Assembly: GCA_022818765.1 (NCBI GenBank)
Contig: CP063810.1
Span: forward strand, 707,309-771,308
Reading direction: 5' to 3'
From: Bordetella sp.
Lineage (GTDB): Bacteria; Pseudomonadota; Gammaproteobacteria; Burkholderiales; Burkholderiaceae_B
Length of the DNA stretch: 64,000 nt
Shown in pieces: positions 18,791 to 27,168 of the stretch (position 1 is its first letter; each line of letters starts with the position of its first letter). The notes under the pieces were generated by a model, which had not been told where the DNA came from, made no database searches, and was given only the letters and a program-made list of their open reading frames with translations. The position numbers were made by a program, and so were the translations under genes.

Positions 18791-19297
18791 ATGTTATCTA
18801 TTCTTCAATATCCTGATCCGCGTCTTTTTAGAAAAGCTGAAACTGTTTTGGAGGTAACCAATCAGGTTCGAGAAATTGTCCTTCATATGGCCGAAACTAT
18901 GTATAAATCAGCAGGTATAGGATTAGCAGCAACACAAGTTAATATACAGAAACGCATTGTTGTAATTGATATTTCTGAGGCGAAAAATAACTTATTAGTT
19001 CTGATTAATCCAAAAATTATTTGGAATAGCAATAAAAGTAAAACCTTTCAAGAAGGCTGTTTATCAATACCTGGAATTTATGAAAAAGTTACCAGACCTG
19101 AAAGCATTTTCTGCAAAGCACTTGATAATAATGGTCATGAATATGAATTCAATGCTGAAGGTATTTTATCTGTATGTGTGCAGCATGAAATTGATCATTT
19201 GGAAGGAACAGTTTTTTTGGATCATTTATCTAAATTAAAAAGAAATCGCATAGAAAATAAGCTTAAAAAAATTGCTACTCATTCTTCGTTATCTTAA
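18791..19297 (+). CDS. def: Peptide deformylase
   Basis: Removes the formyl group from the N-terminal methionine of new proteins. The 168-residue protein has all three metal-site motifs: GIGLAATQ, EGCLSIPG and QHEIDHLEG, with Cys and two His metal ligands. Length is typical. It lies 15 bases ahead of fmt, the enzyme that adds the formyl group, a pairing conserved across bacteria. Confidence 0.97.
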   Translation: MLSILQYPDPRLFRKAETVLEVTNQVREIVLHMAETMYKSAGIGLAATQVNIQKRIVVIDISEAKNNLLVLINPKIIWNSNKSKTFQEGCLSIPGIYEKVTRPESIFCKALDNNGHEYEFNAEGILSVCVQHEIDHLEGTVFLDHLSKLKRNRIENKLKKIATHSSLS

Positions 19298-19312
19298 TTA
19301 GGAAAAATTCTT

Positions 19313-20251
19313 GTGCGTTTAGTTTTTGCAGGTACATCAGATTTTGCTTGTGTGTCCCTAAAAAACCTTCTTAAAGCCAAACATGATATTTCTTTAATAT
19401 TAACTAGAGAAGATCAAAAGGTGGGACGAGGTATGAAATTGATTTTTAATCCTGTTAAAAAATTGGGGTTAAAATATGGAATTAAAATTCTTCAACCGAA
19501 AACATTAGATGTTAATACATCTTTTAATTCAGAACTAAAAAATGTATATGAACATTTAATGCTCATCAAACCTGATGCTATTATTGTTGCTGCTTATGGT
19601 TTAATTTTACCAAAGTGGATTTTAAATTTTCCAAGATATGGATGTATTAATGTTCATGCTAGTTTATTACCACGTTGGCGTGGGGCTGCTCCTATACATC
19701 GAGCTATTGAATCTGGAGATAAAATAACTGGAATAACAATAATACAAATGGATACTGGAATGGATACTGGAGATATTTTGTTTCAAAGTTTTGTTCCTAT
19801 TTTTAAGGATCAAAATTTAAAGGAATTACATGATATTCTTGCTTTGGAGGGAGGATATGCTATTTGTAATGTTTTACAAAGATTATTAACAGGAGATTTA
19901 AAACCAAAACCACAATCTATTTCTGGCATCACATACGCTAAAAAAATAAAGAAATCAGAATCTTTATTGGATTGTTCAATGGATGCAGAAATCCTTGCCA
20001 GACGAATCCGTGCTTTTTATCCAAGCCCTGGAACTGTGATTTATTTAGAAAATATTTCCAATCCATTAAAAATATGGCGTGCTCAAGTTTTGAATGAACA
20101 AACAAATGTTTTACCTGGAAGAATTCAAAAAATTGGAAAATTTGGAATTGATATTGCGACAGGTAAGGGAATTCTTCGTTTATTAGAAATACAAAAACCA
20201 GGCGGTAAACGACAAAAAGTCTGTGACTTTATTCAAGGTTGGAAAATGTGA
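19313..20251 (+). CDS. fmt: Methionyl-tRNA formyltransferase
   Basis: Formylates initiator Met-tRNA with 10-formyl-THF. The GTG start at 19313 is preceded by AGGAAAA. The catalytic region HASLLPRWRGAAPIHRAI and the GVTIMQMD-type GITIIQMDTGMDTGD are clear, with the C-terminal OB-like tRNA domain after about residue 205. The 312 residues fit the family. Its stop lies inside the first arm and loop of a strong hairpin. In Bordetella-type genomes, as I recall, htpX follows; here rsmB follows directly. Confidence 0.96.
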   Translation: MRLVFAGTSDFACVSLKNLLKAKHDISLILTREDQKVGRGMKLIFNPVKKLGLKYGIKILQPKTLDVNTSFNSELKNVYEHLMLIKPDAIIVAAYGLILPKWILNFPRYGCINVHASLLPRWRGAAPIHRAIESGDKITGITIIQMDTGMDTGDILFQSFVPIFKDQNLKELHDILALEGGYAICNVLQRLLTGDLKPKPQSISGITYAKKIKKSESLLDCSMDAEILARRIRAFYPSPGTVIYLENISNPLKIWRAQVLNEQTNVLPGRIQKIGKFGIDIATGKGILRLLEIQKPGGKRQKVCDFIQGWKM

Positions 20252-20264
20252 TTTTCCAACCTTG
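20234..20264 (+). terminator. 14-bp perfect hairpin spanning the fmt stop codon
   Basis: caaggttggaaaat and attttccaaccttg pair perfectly around a gtg loop, and the fmt TGA overlaps loop and arm. It is one of the most stable stems in the window because it contains G/C pairs. No T-run follows, so it may protect or attenuate the transcript rather than terminate it. Confidence 0.5.
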
Positions 20265-20323
20265 AGATGTAATTGAATATGTCAAATTAATTCATCTTTA
20301 TCAATTTTTTAAGAATTTTACTA

Positions 20324-21625
20324 TTGTCTTATCCTCTTTCTTTTTCATTATATATTTCGGCTAAAATTATCAAGAAAGTTCTTGATGGGCGTTCCTTAAC
20401 AAAAATTTTATCTAAACTTGATAAAACAATTCGTCCAAATATCCAAGCTTTAACTTTTCATGCAATGCGTCATCTTGGATGGGCTGATTTTGTTGCTAAT
20501 CAGCTTGTATCACGTTATCCAAATAATTTATTTAAATGTTTACTTTTAATGAGTCTCACCCTTCTCAAGAAAGAAAAAACTGAAATTAATACTTATTCAT
20601 TGATAAGACCTATGTATGATATTCATACGATAGTAAATGAATCTGTTAAAGCAACTCAATACCACTTTATGCTAAAAGCTTATAAAAGTTTACTGAATGC
20701 AAATCTTCGAAAATTTTTGAATAATCATAATATTTTTTTAGCATATAAAACTAATTTGAAGGCTTTATGGAATCATCAAATTTGGTGGATTGAACTTTTA
20801 AAAACAGTTTATCCAATGTATTGGAAAGATATATTAATTTCTGCTAATGATTTTCCACCGTTAACACTCCGTGTTAACGAAAGACAAATTAGTCGTGATA
20901 AAGTTCTGAAAAAATTTTCACAAGAAAATATTGAGTGTATGTCAATTGGAAAAGCAGGAATAATAGTAAAGAAACCTAAACCTGTTAGGGAATTACCCGG
21001 ATTTGATTTTGGTTGGTGGTCTGTGCAAGATATTGGAGCACAAATTGCAGCTCCTTTATTAAATATAAAAAATGGTATGCGAGTATTAGACGCATGTGCG
21101 GCTCCCGGTGGAAAAGCTACACATTTGCTTGAGTTAGCTGATGTAGATCTTTTTTGTGTTGATATAGAGGAGAATCGTTTAGAATACATAAAGAAAAATG
21201 TAGATCGATTGGAATTAAATTCCAAAACAGTTTTTTTGAAAACTGCTGATGTTTCGAAATTAAATAGTTGGTGGGATGGAAAATTTTTTGATGCTGTATT
21301 AGCGGATGTACCTTGCACTGGTTCAGGTATAGTGCGTCGTCATCCTGATATTCGATGGTTACGTTCTGCAGATGATCTTAAACGCATTGCTATTCAGCAA
21401 GAGCTTATACTAAACAATTTATGGAAGGTTGTTGCCCCAGGAGGCAATCTCCTCTATGTGACTTGTTCTATCTTCCCTGAGGAAGGCGAATATCAAATCT
21501 TAAATTTTTTAAGAAACCATAAAGATGTAATTTGCCTTGATTCTCCAGGTCAAATTCTACCTATTAGAAATAATTTATTTAGCGATGGATTCTTTTATGC
21601 ATTATTGTATAAAAAAATATGCTGA
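20324..21625 (+). CDS. rsmB: 16S rRNA m5C967 methyltransferase RsmB
   Basis: RsmB (Sun/Fmu) methylates C967 of 16S rRNA with SAM. The 433-residue protein has the N-terminal NusB-like RNA-binding domain (about residues 1-145), then the Rossmann methyltransferase core. The SAM loop is DACAAPGGKATHLLEL, and the two catalytic cysteines are in ADVPCTGSG and LLYVTCSIFPEE. It begins at TTG 20324. It follows def-fmt as in relatives. Downstream, the usual DUF4390 and ntrY genes are missing. Confidence 0.94.
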   Translation: MSYPLSFSLYISAKIIKKVLDGRSLTKILSKLDKTIRPNIQALTFHAMRHLGWADFVANQLVSRYPNNLFKCLLLMSLTLLKKEKTEINTYSLIRPMYDIHTIVNESVKATQYHFMLKAYKSLLNANLRKFLNNHNIFLAYKTNLKALWNHQIWWIELLKTVYPMYWKDILISANDFPPLTLRVNERQISRDKVLKKFSQENIECMSIGKAGIIVKKPKPVRELPGFDFGWWSVQDIGAQIAAPLLNIKNGMRVLDACAAPGGKATHLLELADVDLFCVDIEENRLEYIKKNVDRLELNSKTVFLKTADVSKLNSWWDGKFFDAVLADVPCTGSGIVRRHPDIRWLRSADDLKRIAIQQELILNNLWKVVAPGGNLLYVTCSIFPEEGEYQILNFLRNHKDVICLDSPGQILPIRNNLFSDGFFYALLYKKIC

Positions 21626-22142
21626 AATTTAACTTTTTATGTGGAGAATGGTAAATGCCAACAAATGTTTATTCTAAATTTATTTATTAATTATTAAATT
21701 AATGTTAAAAACAGTTAACAGATCTTTAATTTTCAATCATTCTTTGATGAAATAAAAAACATTATTTTGTGTATTTAAATACTGAAAAAGAATTTCATTT
21801 GAATAAAAAATATTCTTACCATTTAAAATTGACATGAATATTAAAGTTAATTTAATTGAAAGATTCAAATAAACAATTTGTATCGAATTGAATTCTTTCA
21901 GAAACAATAAAATAGACAATTTTTTTTAAAAATGTAAAAAATGATTATTTAATAATTAGAATTTTTTATCATTTAATTGTAATTTTTTATAAAATTTTAA
22001 TAAATAAAATAAACTTATTAAATATAAGGAAAGTAAAATATGAATTTCTATTCGGTTGAATTATTTTTTCAAAAGAAATTAATAGATTAATTCTAGCGAA
22101 AAGAGAGAATAATATAAGTGTGCAACAATAGGTGGAAGTTTT
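21626..22142. other. 517-base non-coding gap where a sensor kinase would be expected
   Basis: No credible ORF is present; a 60-codon minus-strand frame at 21737-21919 has no recognisable content. In relatives this interval between rsmB and the response regulator holds a DUF4390 gene and the NtrY-like kinase. I could not recognise remnants of either. The right end must hold the response regulator promoter and its SD (ggtggaag before ATG 22143). Confidence 0.55.
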
Positions 22143-22835
22143 ATGCCCAGAATTCTCGTAGTTGACGATGAAGTTGGCATTCGCGAGCTTTTATCAGAGA
22201 TTCTTTATAATGAAGGATATACAGTAGAACAAGCCGAGAATGCTTTGCAAGCTCGCAAATCTAGATTGCGTGAGAAACCTGATCTTGTGCTTTTAGATAT
22301 TTGGATGCCTGATACGGATGGAGTCAGCTTGCTTAAAGAATGGAGTTCTCAAGGTTTATTAAACATGCCAGTCATTATGATGAGCGGGCATGCTACAATA
22401 GATACTGCTGTTGAAGCGACCCGAATTGGAGCTATGGATTTTCTTGAAAAACCAATTACTCTACAAAGATTGTTAAAGACCGTAGAAAATTCGCTGTCAC
22501 GCAGTCAACAAATAAACATAAGAACATCCAATTCAGATGAATTTAATAATTCTTTTTCTAAAAAAAACAAATTTTCGACTGAAACAGATGAATCTTCAAA
22601 TCAAAGATTTTCTCCTAAAATTGTAGTGCCTCATAATCACTCTGGTAATATTTCTCTTGATCAACCATTAAGGGAAGCACGAGATGCATTTGAACGTGTC
22701 TATTTTGAATATCATTTGGTTCGTGAGGGTCACAGCATGACACGTGTTTCTGAGAGAACTGGTCTTGAGCGAACACATCTCTATCGAAAATTGAAACAAT
22801 TAGGTATTGAATCTCTTCGAAAAAGAAATACATAA
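22143..22835 (+). CDS. NtrX-like response regulator (receiver + Fis-type HTH), orphan
   Basis: A 230-residue regulator. The receiver has Asp8, Asp9, phosphoacceptor Asp52 (VLLDIWMPDTDG), Ser81 and Lys103 all intact. A low-complexity linker follows (about 122-165), then a Fis-type helix-turn-helix at the C-terminus (MTRVSERTGLERTHLYRKL). The AAA+ domain of true NtrX/NtrC is absent, matching the short beta-proteobacterial version beside rsmB. Its usual kinase partner is missing upstream. A strong SD precedes ATG 22143. It converges on bioC with 17 bases between. Confidence 0.85.
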   Translation: MPRILVVDDEVGIRELLSEILYNEGYTVEQAENALQARKSRLREKPDLVLLDIWMPDTDGVSLLKEWSSQGLLNMPVIMMSGHATIDTAVEATRIGAMDFLEKPITLQRLLKTVENSLSRSQQINIRTSNSDEFNNSFSKKNKFSTETDESSNQRFSPKIVVPHNHSGNISLDQPLREARDAFERVYFEYHLVREGHSMTRVSERTGLERTHLYRKLKQLGIESLRKRNT

Positions 22836-22852
22836 AAATATAATTTGATTTT

Positions 22853-23764
22853 TCAAAAATGCATTTTTTTAATATGACTAATTGGTATATGTATATCTTT
22901 GTTTGATTTTTTGGAGTTTGATTTTTTGGATAATGAAGATCCCCAAGCATGTCCATAAGTAACTTCTATTGTTAAAGGTATTACATCAGATGTATTTCTT
23001 TGAGATTCCAACGAACTATATAAACGTTTCAACCAAGAACGGCCTACTAAATTTTTTCTGCGATTTTGAATAGAATTTCCTCCTAATAAATAAATATCTT
23101 TGACTAACTGTTCAGGATATTTGTATGTTAAAGTAAGAGTTTCTTGACTCAGTACAGGATTAAACAAACCTACTCTTGTTAAAAGATCTCCAAAATTGTG
23201 CATATCTATAAAAAAGTTTGTGTTGGTTTCCAAATTTCCATAATCTATAGCTTTTCGAATTTCGCGCAATGTTTCAGGTCCAAAAACTGAAAATATAATC
23301 AAGCCATTTGCTCTTAAAATTCGTTTCCATTCAGAAAAAACTTGGCTTGGATTTGAATGCCAATGCAAAGCAAGATTTGACCAAATAAGGTCTATACTTT
23401 TTTCAGGCAATTGAGTATTTGCTAAATCCTTTTCTAAAAATTCAAACTTTGAAGAAATAAATTTATTTATAAATTTTTCTAAAAAACATGAATTGAAATT
23501 TTGATATGCTTTTTTTAGTAAATTTGAACAATGATCGATACCTATATATTTAGATTTAGGATAGCGTTTAAGCAATAATTGGATATTATTTCCTGATCCA
23601 CAACCAGCATCAACTAATATTTCAGGTTTAATGCAAATGTATTTCAAATAATCAATCATACGTCTTGCAATTTCACCATAAAGAAATTGTGCAGAAGATA
23701 AATCACCACGATGATTAAATTGTTTTTTAACATGAGATGTATTAATTGGTAAAATTGTAGACAT
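22853..23764 (-). CDS. bioC: BioC-like malonyl-ACP O-methyltransferase
   Basis: A 303-residue class I SAM methyltransferase. Motif I is VDAGCGSGNNIQLLL, followed by IGIDHCSNLL and the motif IV-like IDLIWSNLALHW. FSVFGPETLREIRKA and EVTYGHAWG are typical of BioC, which methylates malonyl-ACP to start biotin synthesis. Related tRNA or quinone methyltransferases are the main alternatives. The C-terminus carries a 15-bp tandem duplication (SKKSN twice). It converges on the response regulator and is codirectional with gpsA. Confidence 0.72.
   Translation of the reverse strand: MSTILPINTSHVKKQFNHRGDLSSAQFLYGEIARRMIDYLKYICIKPEILVDAGCGSGNNIQLLLKRYPKSKYIGIDHCSNLLKKAYQNFNSCFLEKFINKFISSKFEFLEKDLANTQLPEKSIDLIWSNLALHWHSNPSQVFSEWKRILRANGLIIFSVFGPETLREIRKAIDYGNLETNTNFFIDMHNFGDLLTRVGLFNPVLSQETLTLTYKYPEQLVKDIYLLGGNSIQNRRKNLVGRSWLKRLYSSLESQRNTSDVIPLTIEVTYGHAWGSSLSKKSNSKKSNKDIHIPISHIKKMHF
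22901..22930 (-). repeat. 15-bp perfect tandem duplication near the bioC 3' end
   Basis: gtttgattttttgga occurs twice in a row on the plus strand, giving an in-frame SKKSN repeat in the BioC C-terminus. This looks like replication slippage in a lysine-rich tail. Confidence 0.85.
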
Positions 23765-23852
23765 TTAATAAAACCGTGACAAACTTGTTTTTTTATTATT
23801 CTAATATTCAAACTAATTCAAAATTCTCAGATATCCGGAATATTTGAAATTT

Positions 23853-24902
23853 TTATTCATATAACGGACCTGATCTAGAAAGCAATACAGAAACAGCTGA
23901 TATTGGATCTAAATTTTCAAAAAGTATAGAATATACAACCTCTATAATTGGTAGTTCAATACCTAATTCTTTTGAACGTTTAAGAGCTGAACGAATTGAA
24001 TATACCCCTTCTACCGTTATTCCAGAGGATAAAATCTCAGAAAGTTTTTTTCCATTACCAATTTCAATCCCTATTTTTCTATTGCGTGATAAATCTCCTG
24101 TAGCAGTAAGAGTAAGGTCTCCTAAACCTGTTAAGCCAGAAAAAGTTTCAGATTTAGCACCTAAAGCTATTCCAAAACGACGCATTTCAGCTAAACCCCT
24201 TGTAATTATTGCTGCACGTGCATTAGAACCAAGATTTAATCCATCTGATATACCGCATGCTATTGCAATGATATTTTTCAATGCTCCACCTATTTCAACT
24301 CCAATCATATCTTGAGTTATATAAGGTCTAATGCATTTTCCACGAATCGCATGAGCAACAACAGAACAAAGTTCAATATTATCACTAGCTACAGTCAGAG
24401 CAACTGGTAAACCTTTAGCTACTTCTTTAGCAAAAGAAGGTCCAGATAAGACACCAGTATTTATATCTATTTTACTAAAAAATTTTCTTGATATTTCAAA
24501 AGGTAAAAGAGAACTTTCTTTTTCAAATCCTTTGCAAGTCCAAATAATATTCGCATTCGATAATCGTTGAATTGAAATATGTGATGTAATTTCGTGAAAT
24601 ATGTTTGAAAGTCCTGATGTGGGTACTCCAAGAATAATTAAAGAATTTTTCTTGTTAAATGTAATTGTTGAAAGCGCTAAATTAAGGTCATTAGTAATTT
24701 TTAAATTAGAAGGTAAAGAAATATTAGGTAAATAGCGTATATTTTCACGATTTTGATTCATGCTATTTACTTGCATTGAATCCCTAGCCCATAGATACGT
24801 ATAATGCTTTAGTCGACTGAATTCTATAGCTAAAGCTGTACCCCAACTGCCAGCTCCTAATATAACAACATGCATTAGCTTAAATTCAGATGGAAAAAAC
24901 AT
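23853..24902 (-). CDS. gpsA: Glycerol-3-phosphate dehydrogenase [NAD(P)+]
   Basis: GpsA reduces dihydroxyacetone phosphate to sn-glycerol-3-phosphate for phospholipid synthesis. The Rossmann motif VVILGAGSWGTALA is near the N-terminus, followed by the catalytic-region stretches SGPSFAKEVAKGLPVA, GGALKNIIAIACGISDG and TFSGLTGLGDLTLT. I chose the ATG at 24902 because of AGGT nine bases upstream; ATG 24875 or TTG 24920 are alternatives. It is the last gene of rhodanese-grxC-secB-gpsA, the same order as yibN-grxC-secB-gpsA of E. coli. Confidence 0.95.
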   Translation of the reverse strand: MFFPSEFKLMHVVILGAGSWGTALAIEFSRLKHYTYLWARDSMQVNSMNQNRENIRYLPNISLPSNLKITNDLNLALSTITFNKKNSLIILGVPTSGLSNIFHEITSHISIQRLSNANIIWTCKGFEKESSLLPFEISRKFFSKIDINTGVLSGPSFAKEVAKGLPVALTVASDNIELCSVVAHAIRGKCIRPYITQDMIGVEIGGALKNIIAIACGISDGLNLGSNARAAIITRGLAEMRRFGIALGAKSETFSGLTGLGDLTLTATGDLSRNRKIGIEIGNGKKLSEILSSGITVEGVYSIRSALKRSKELGIELPIIEVVYSILFENLDPISAVSVLLSRSGPLYE

Positions 24903-24920
24903 TATATTATTACCTATCAA

Positions 24921-25394
24921 TTATTCTGATTCTATTTTTTGATTTTTATTTAATTTTTTATTATATAAGAATTGAAAATTAATATCAGTTAAATGAAAAG
25001 AAGGCAATGAAGTTCTATTAATGAGATCAGAAATATTAGCTCGTAAATATGGATAAAGAATAGTCGGACAAGTTATTCCTAGCAATGTTTCTATTTGTTC
25101 TTTTGGAATTTCTGTAAAATCAAATATACCTGCTTGAGTTGCTTCGATTAAATATACAACCTTATCTCTTATTTGAGAAGTAATAGTAATAGTAATTCTA
25201 GATTCAAAACAGTCTTCATAAAAATTTTGACTGTTTACATTAACATTAATTTTGATATCAGGATCATAATTCTTGTCAAAAAAAATTCCTGGCACATTTG
25301 GCATTTCTAATGATAAATCTTTCAAATAGATGCGTTGAAGATGAAATAATGGTTTATGATCTTTTTGGCTATTTTGATTTAAAGTTTTTACCAT
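24921..25394 (-). CDS. secB: Protein-export chaperone SecB
   Basis: SecB keeps preproteins unfolded and delivers them to SecA. The core LQRIYLKDLSLEMPNVP and the C-terminal GITCPTILYPYLRANISDL are diagnostic. ATG 25394 gives 157 residues, close to the family; a longer frame reaches 25424 but adds a non-conserved stretch. It overlaps or abuts gpsA and follows grxC by about 45 bases. Confidence 0.95.
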   Translation of the reverse strand: MVKTLNQNSQKDHKPLFHLQRIYLKDLSLEMPNVPGIFFDKNYDPDIKINVNVNSQNFYEDCFESRITITITSQIRDKVVYLIEATQAGIFDFTEIPKEQIETLLGITCPTILYPYLRANISDLINRTSLPSFHLTDINFQFLYNKKLNKNQKIESE

Positions 25395-25438
25395 ATTAGC
25401 TTTTAAATAAATTAAAAAACACAAGATTTATATAATGA

Positions 25439-25702
25439 TTAAGAATCATTATCATGCAACAATGAAAAGAGTTTTCCTGAATCGCTTAATGATTTTAGAT
25501 CATCATAGCCTCCAATATGAATATCATTAATAAAAATTTGAGGTACTGTATAAAGATTTGTTTTTTCTATCATTCTAGTTTTTTCTTCAGGATTTTGATC
25601 AATTTGGATTTTTGTAATTTGAAATCCATAATCTTTTAACAGAATTTCAGCTCGGGTACAAAAGGGACAGCTATCTTTACAATACATATAGACTTTATTC
25701 AT
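25439..25702 (-). CDS. grxC: Glutaredoxin 3
   Basis: An 87-residue thioredoxin-fold glutaredoxin with active site CPFC (usually CPYC), the cis-Pro loop TVPQIFIND and the glutathione-binding GGYDD. It reduces disulfides with glutathione, for example in ribonucleotide reductase. It sits between the rhodanese gene and secB in the conserved block. Confidence 0.94.
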   Translation of the reverse strand: MNKVYMYCKDSCPFCTRAEILLKDYGFQITKIQIDQNPEEKTRMIEKTNLYTVPQIFINDIHIGGYDDLKSLSDSGKLFSLLHDNDS

Positions 25703-25735
25703 AAAATTTCCTGTATTAAAACTTTTTAAGGATTA

Positions 25736-26149
25736 TTATTCCGTAATAATAGGTAGATTTGTATCTATCCAAGAATTCATCCCTCCTGCTATTGCAAAAA
25801 CTTTTAAAAATCCTTCGGAATATAATAATTTTGCTGTAGGATTTATATCATGATCTGATGCAGAAATTAGAATTAATGGTTTTTTTTTGGATAAAGATAA
25901 AATCTTTGTTTTTAATTGATCTAATGGGATATTTTTCGCTTGAGCAATATGACCTTGTTTAAAAAGTTTTGAAGATCTTATGTCAAGCCAAGTAGCTCCT
26001 TCTTTGTTAGCTATGTTTATAGCTTGTGTACTATTTATCCAAATATCCTTCTTTGGAAAATTCAAAATGAAAAGTACTATACCTGATAATATAGCAATAA
26101 AAGTAAAAATAATATTGTTACTTTGGAATAAAAACGACAAAATATTCAC
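25736..26149 (-). CDS. Membrane-anchored rhodanese-like protein (YibN type), catalytic Cys absent
   Basis: A 137-residue protein with one N-terminal membrane helix (about 13-30) and a single rhodanese domain. Recognisable family segments are ATWLDIRSSKLFKQGHIAQA and AIAGGMNSWIDTNLP. The sulfur-accepting cysteine expected after the central beta strand (VVVC in E. coli YibN) is replaced: the sequence reads PLILISASDHD, with Ser at the aligned position. It is therefore unlikely to be a sulfurtransferase. First gene of the grxC-secB-gpsA block, divergent from gpmA. Confidence 0.82.
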   Translation of the reverse strand: MNILSFLFQSNNIIFTFIAILSGIVLFILNFPKKDIWINSTQAINIANKEGATWLDIRSSKLFKQGHIAQAKNIPLDQLKTKILSLSKKKPLILISASDHDINPTAKLLYSEGFLKVFAIAGGMNSWIDTNLPIITE

Positions 26150-26314
26150 GAAATTATCTCGAAGAATTGTTAATTAACTGGAAAATAATTATTAAGTTTG
26201 AGTATTATTCAGAATATAACAATATTTTCAAGTTATAAATTTATAAACGTTTGTAAATTATAAAGCAAAAGCGTTCTATAAGTTTATTTTAGGAACATCT
26301 AATATTTATTTGAT

Positions 26315-27001
26315 ATGTATAAACTTGTATTAATACGTCATGGACAAAGTCAATGGAATTTGGAAAACCGATTTACTGGCTGGACTGATATTGATTTAAC
26401 AAAAATAGGTTGTGAGCAAGCTAAAAAATCTGGGGAATTATTGAAATCAAAAGGTTTTATTTTTGATATTGCATACACATCTTTTCTTAAGAGAGCTATT
26501 CGAACTTTGTGGATTATTTTAGATTCTATGAATACCATGTATGTACCAGTATACAAAACATGGAGGTTAAATGAACGACATTATGGTCAATTACAAGGTT
26601 TAAATAAAGAAGATATGATCAAAAAGTATGGTATCAGTCAAGTTTTAAATTGGCGAAGATCTTATATAGTTAAACCTGAACCTTTAGATATTAATGATAA
26701 ACGTCACCCTCGTTTTGATACTTGTTATTGTAACCTTCCAAAAAATTTGTTACCTATTGCAGAATCTCTTAAAGATACAGTGGATAGGGTCGTTCCAATT
26801 TGGAAGGATTCCATTTCTCTTGCAATAAAATCTGGACGTAGAGTCCTAATATCAGCACATGGAAATAGCTTAAGGGCTCTAATAAAATACTTGGCTAATA
26901 TATCGGATAATGATATTGTGGATCTGAATATTCCTACAGGTCAACCATTTGTGTATGAGTTAAACGAAAGACTATTTCCAATATGTTGGTACTATATTTA
27001 G
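26315..27001 (+). CDS. gpmA: 2,3-bisphosphoglycerate-dependent phosphoglycerate mutase
   Basis: Interconverts 3- and 2-phosphoglycerate in glycolysis. The phosphohistidine motif [18 protein letters not shown], acid [11 protein letters not shown] and second His [11 protein letters not shown] are intact. At 228 residues it lacks the last 15-20 residues of the usual 247-250, ending after FPICWYYI; that flexible tail closes over the active site, so the short form may be impaired or just trimmed. It is divergent from the rhodanese gene and precedes ctpA. Confidence 0.93.
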   Translation: MYKLVLIRHGQSQWNLENRFTGWTDIDLTKIGCEQAKKSGELLKSKGFIFDIAYTSFLKRAIRTLWIILDSMNTMYVPVYKTWRLNERHYGQLQGLNKEDMIKKYGISQVLNWRRSYIVKPEPLDINDKRHPRFDTCYCNLPKNLLPIAESLKDTVDRVVPIWKDSISLAIKSGRRVLISAHGNSLRALIKYLANISDNDIVDLNIPTGQPFVYELNERLFPICWYYI

Positions 27002-27168
27002 TTAATGTCTACAAGTTATTGACTAATACTATTTTGAAAAAGTATTGATGCATAAAAATACACCATTAAACAAATTTGAATAGCGTAAATATCTCATTAA
27101 TATTATTTATTAAAATATTTTACTCAAACTTCATTGGGTTTCTAATGATATACAGATAATCGAATATC

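Noticed and set aside
21737..21919. 60-codon minus-strand ORF in the gap before the response regulator
   Set aside because: Composition is typical of random AT-rich DNA, there is no SD, and no match to kinase or DUF4390 features.
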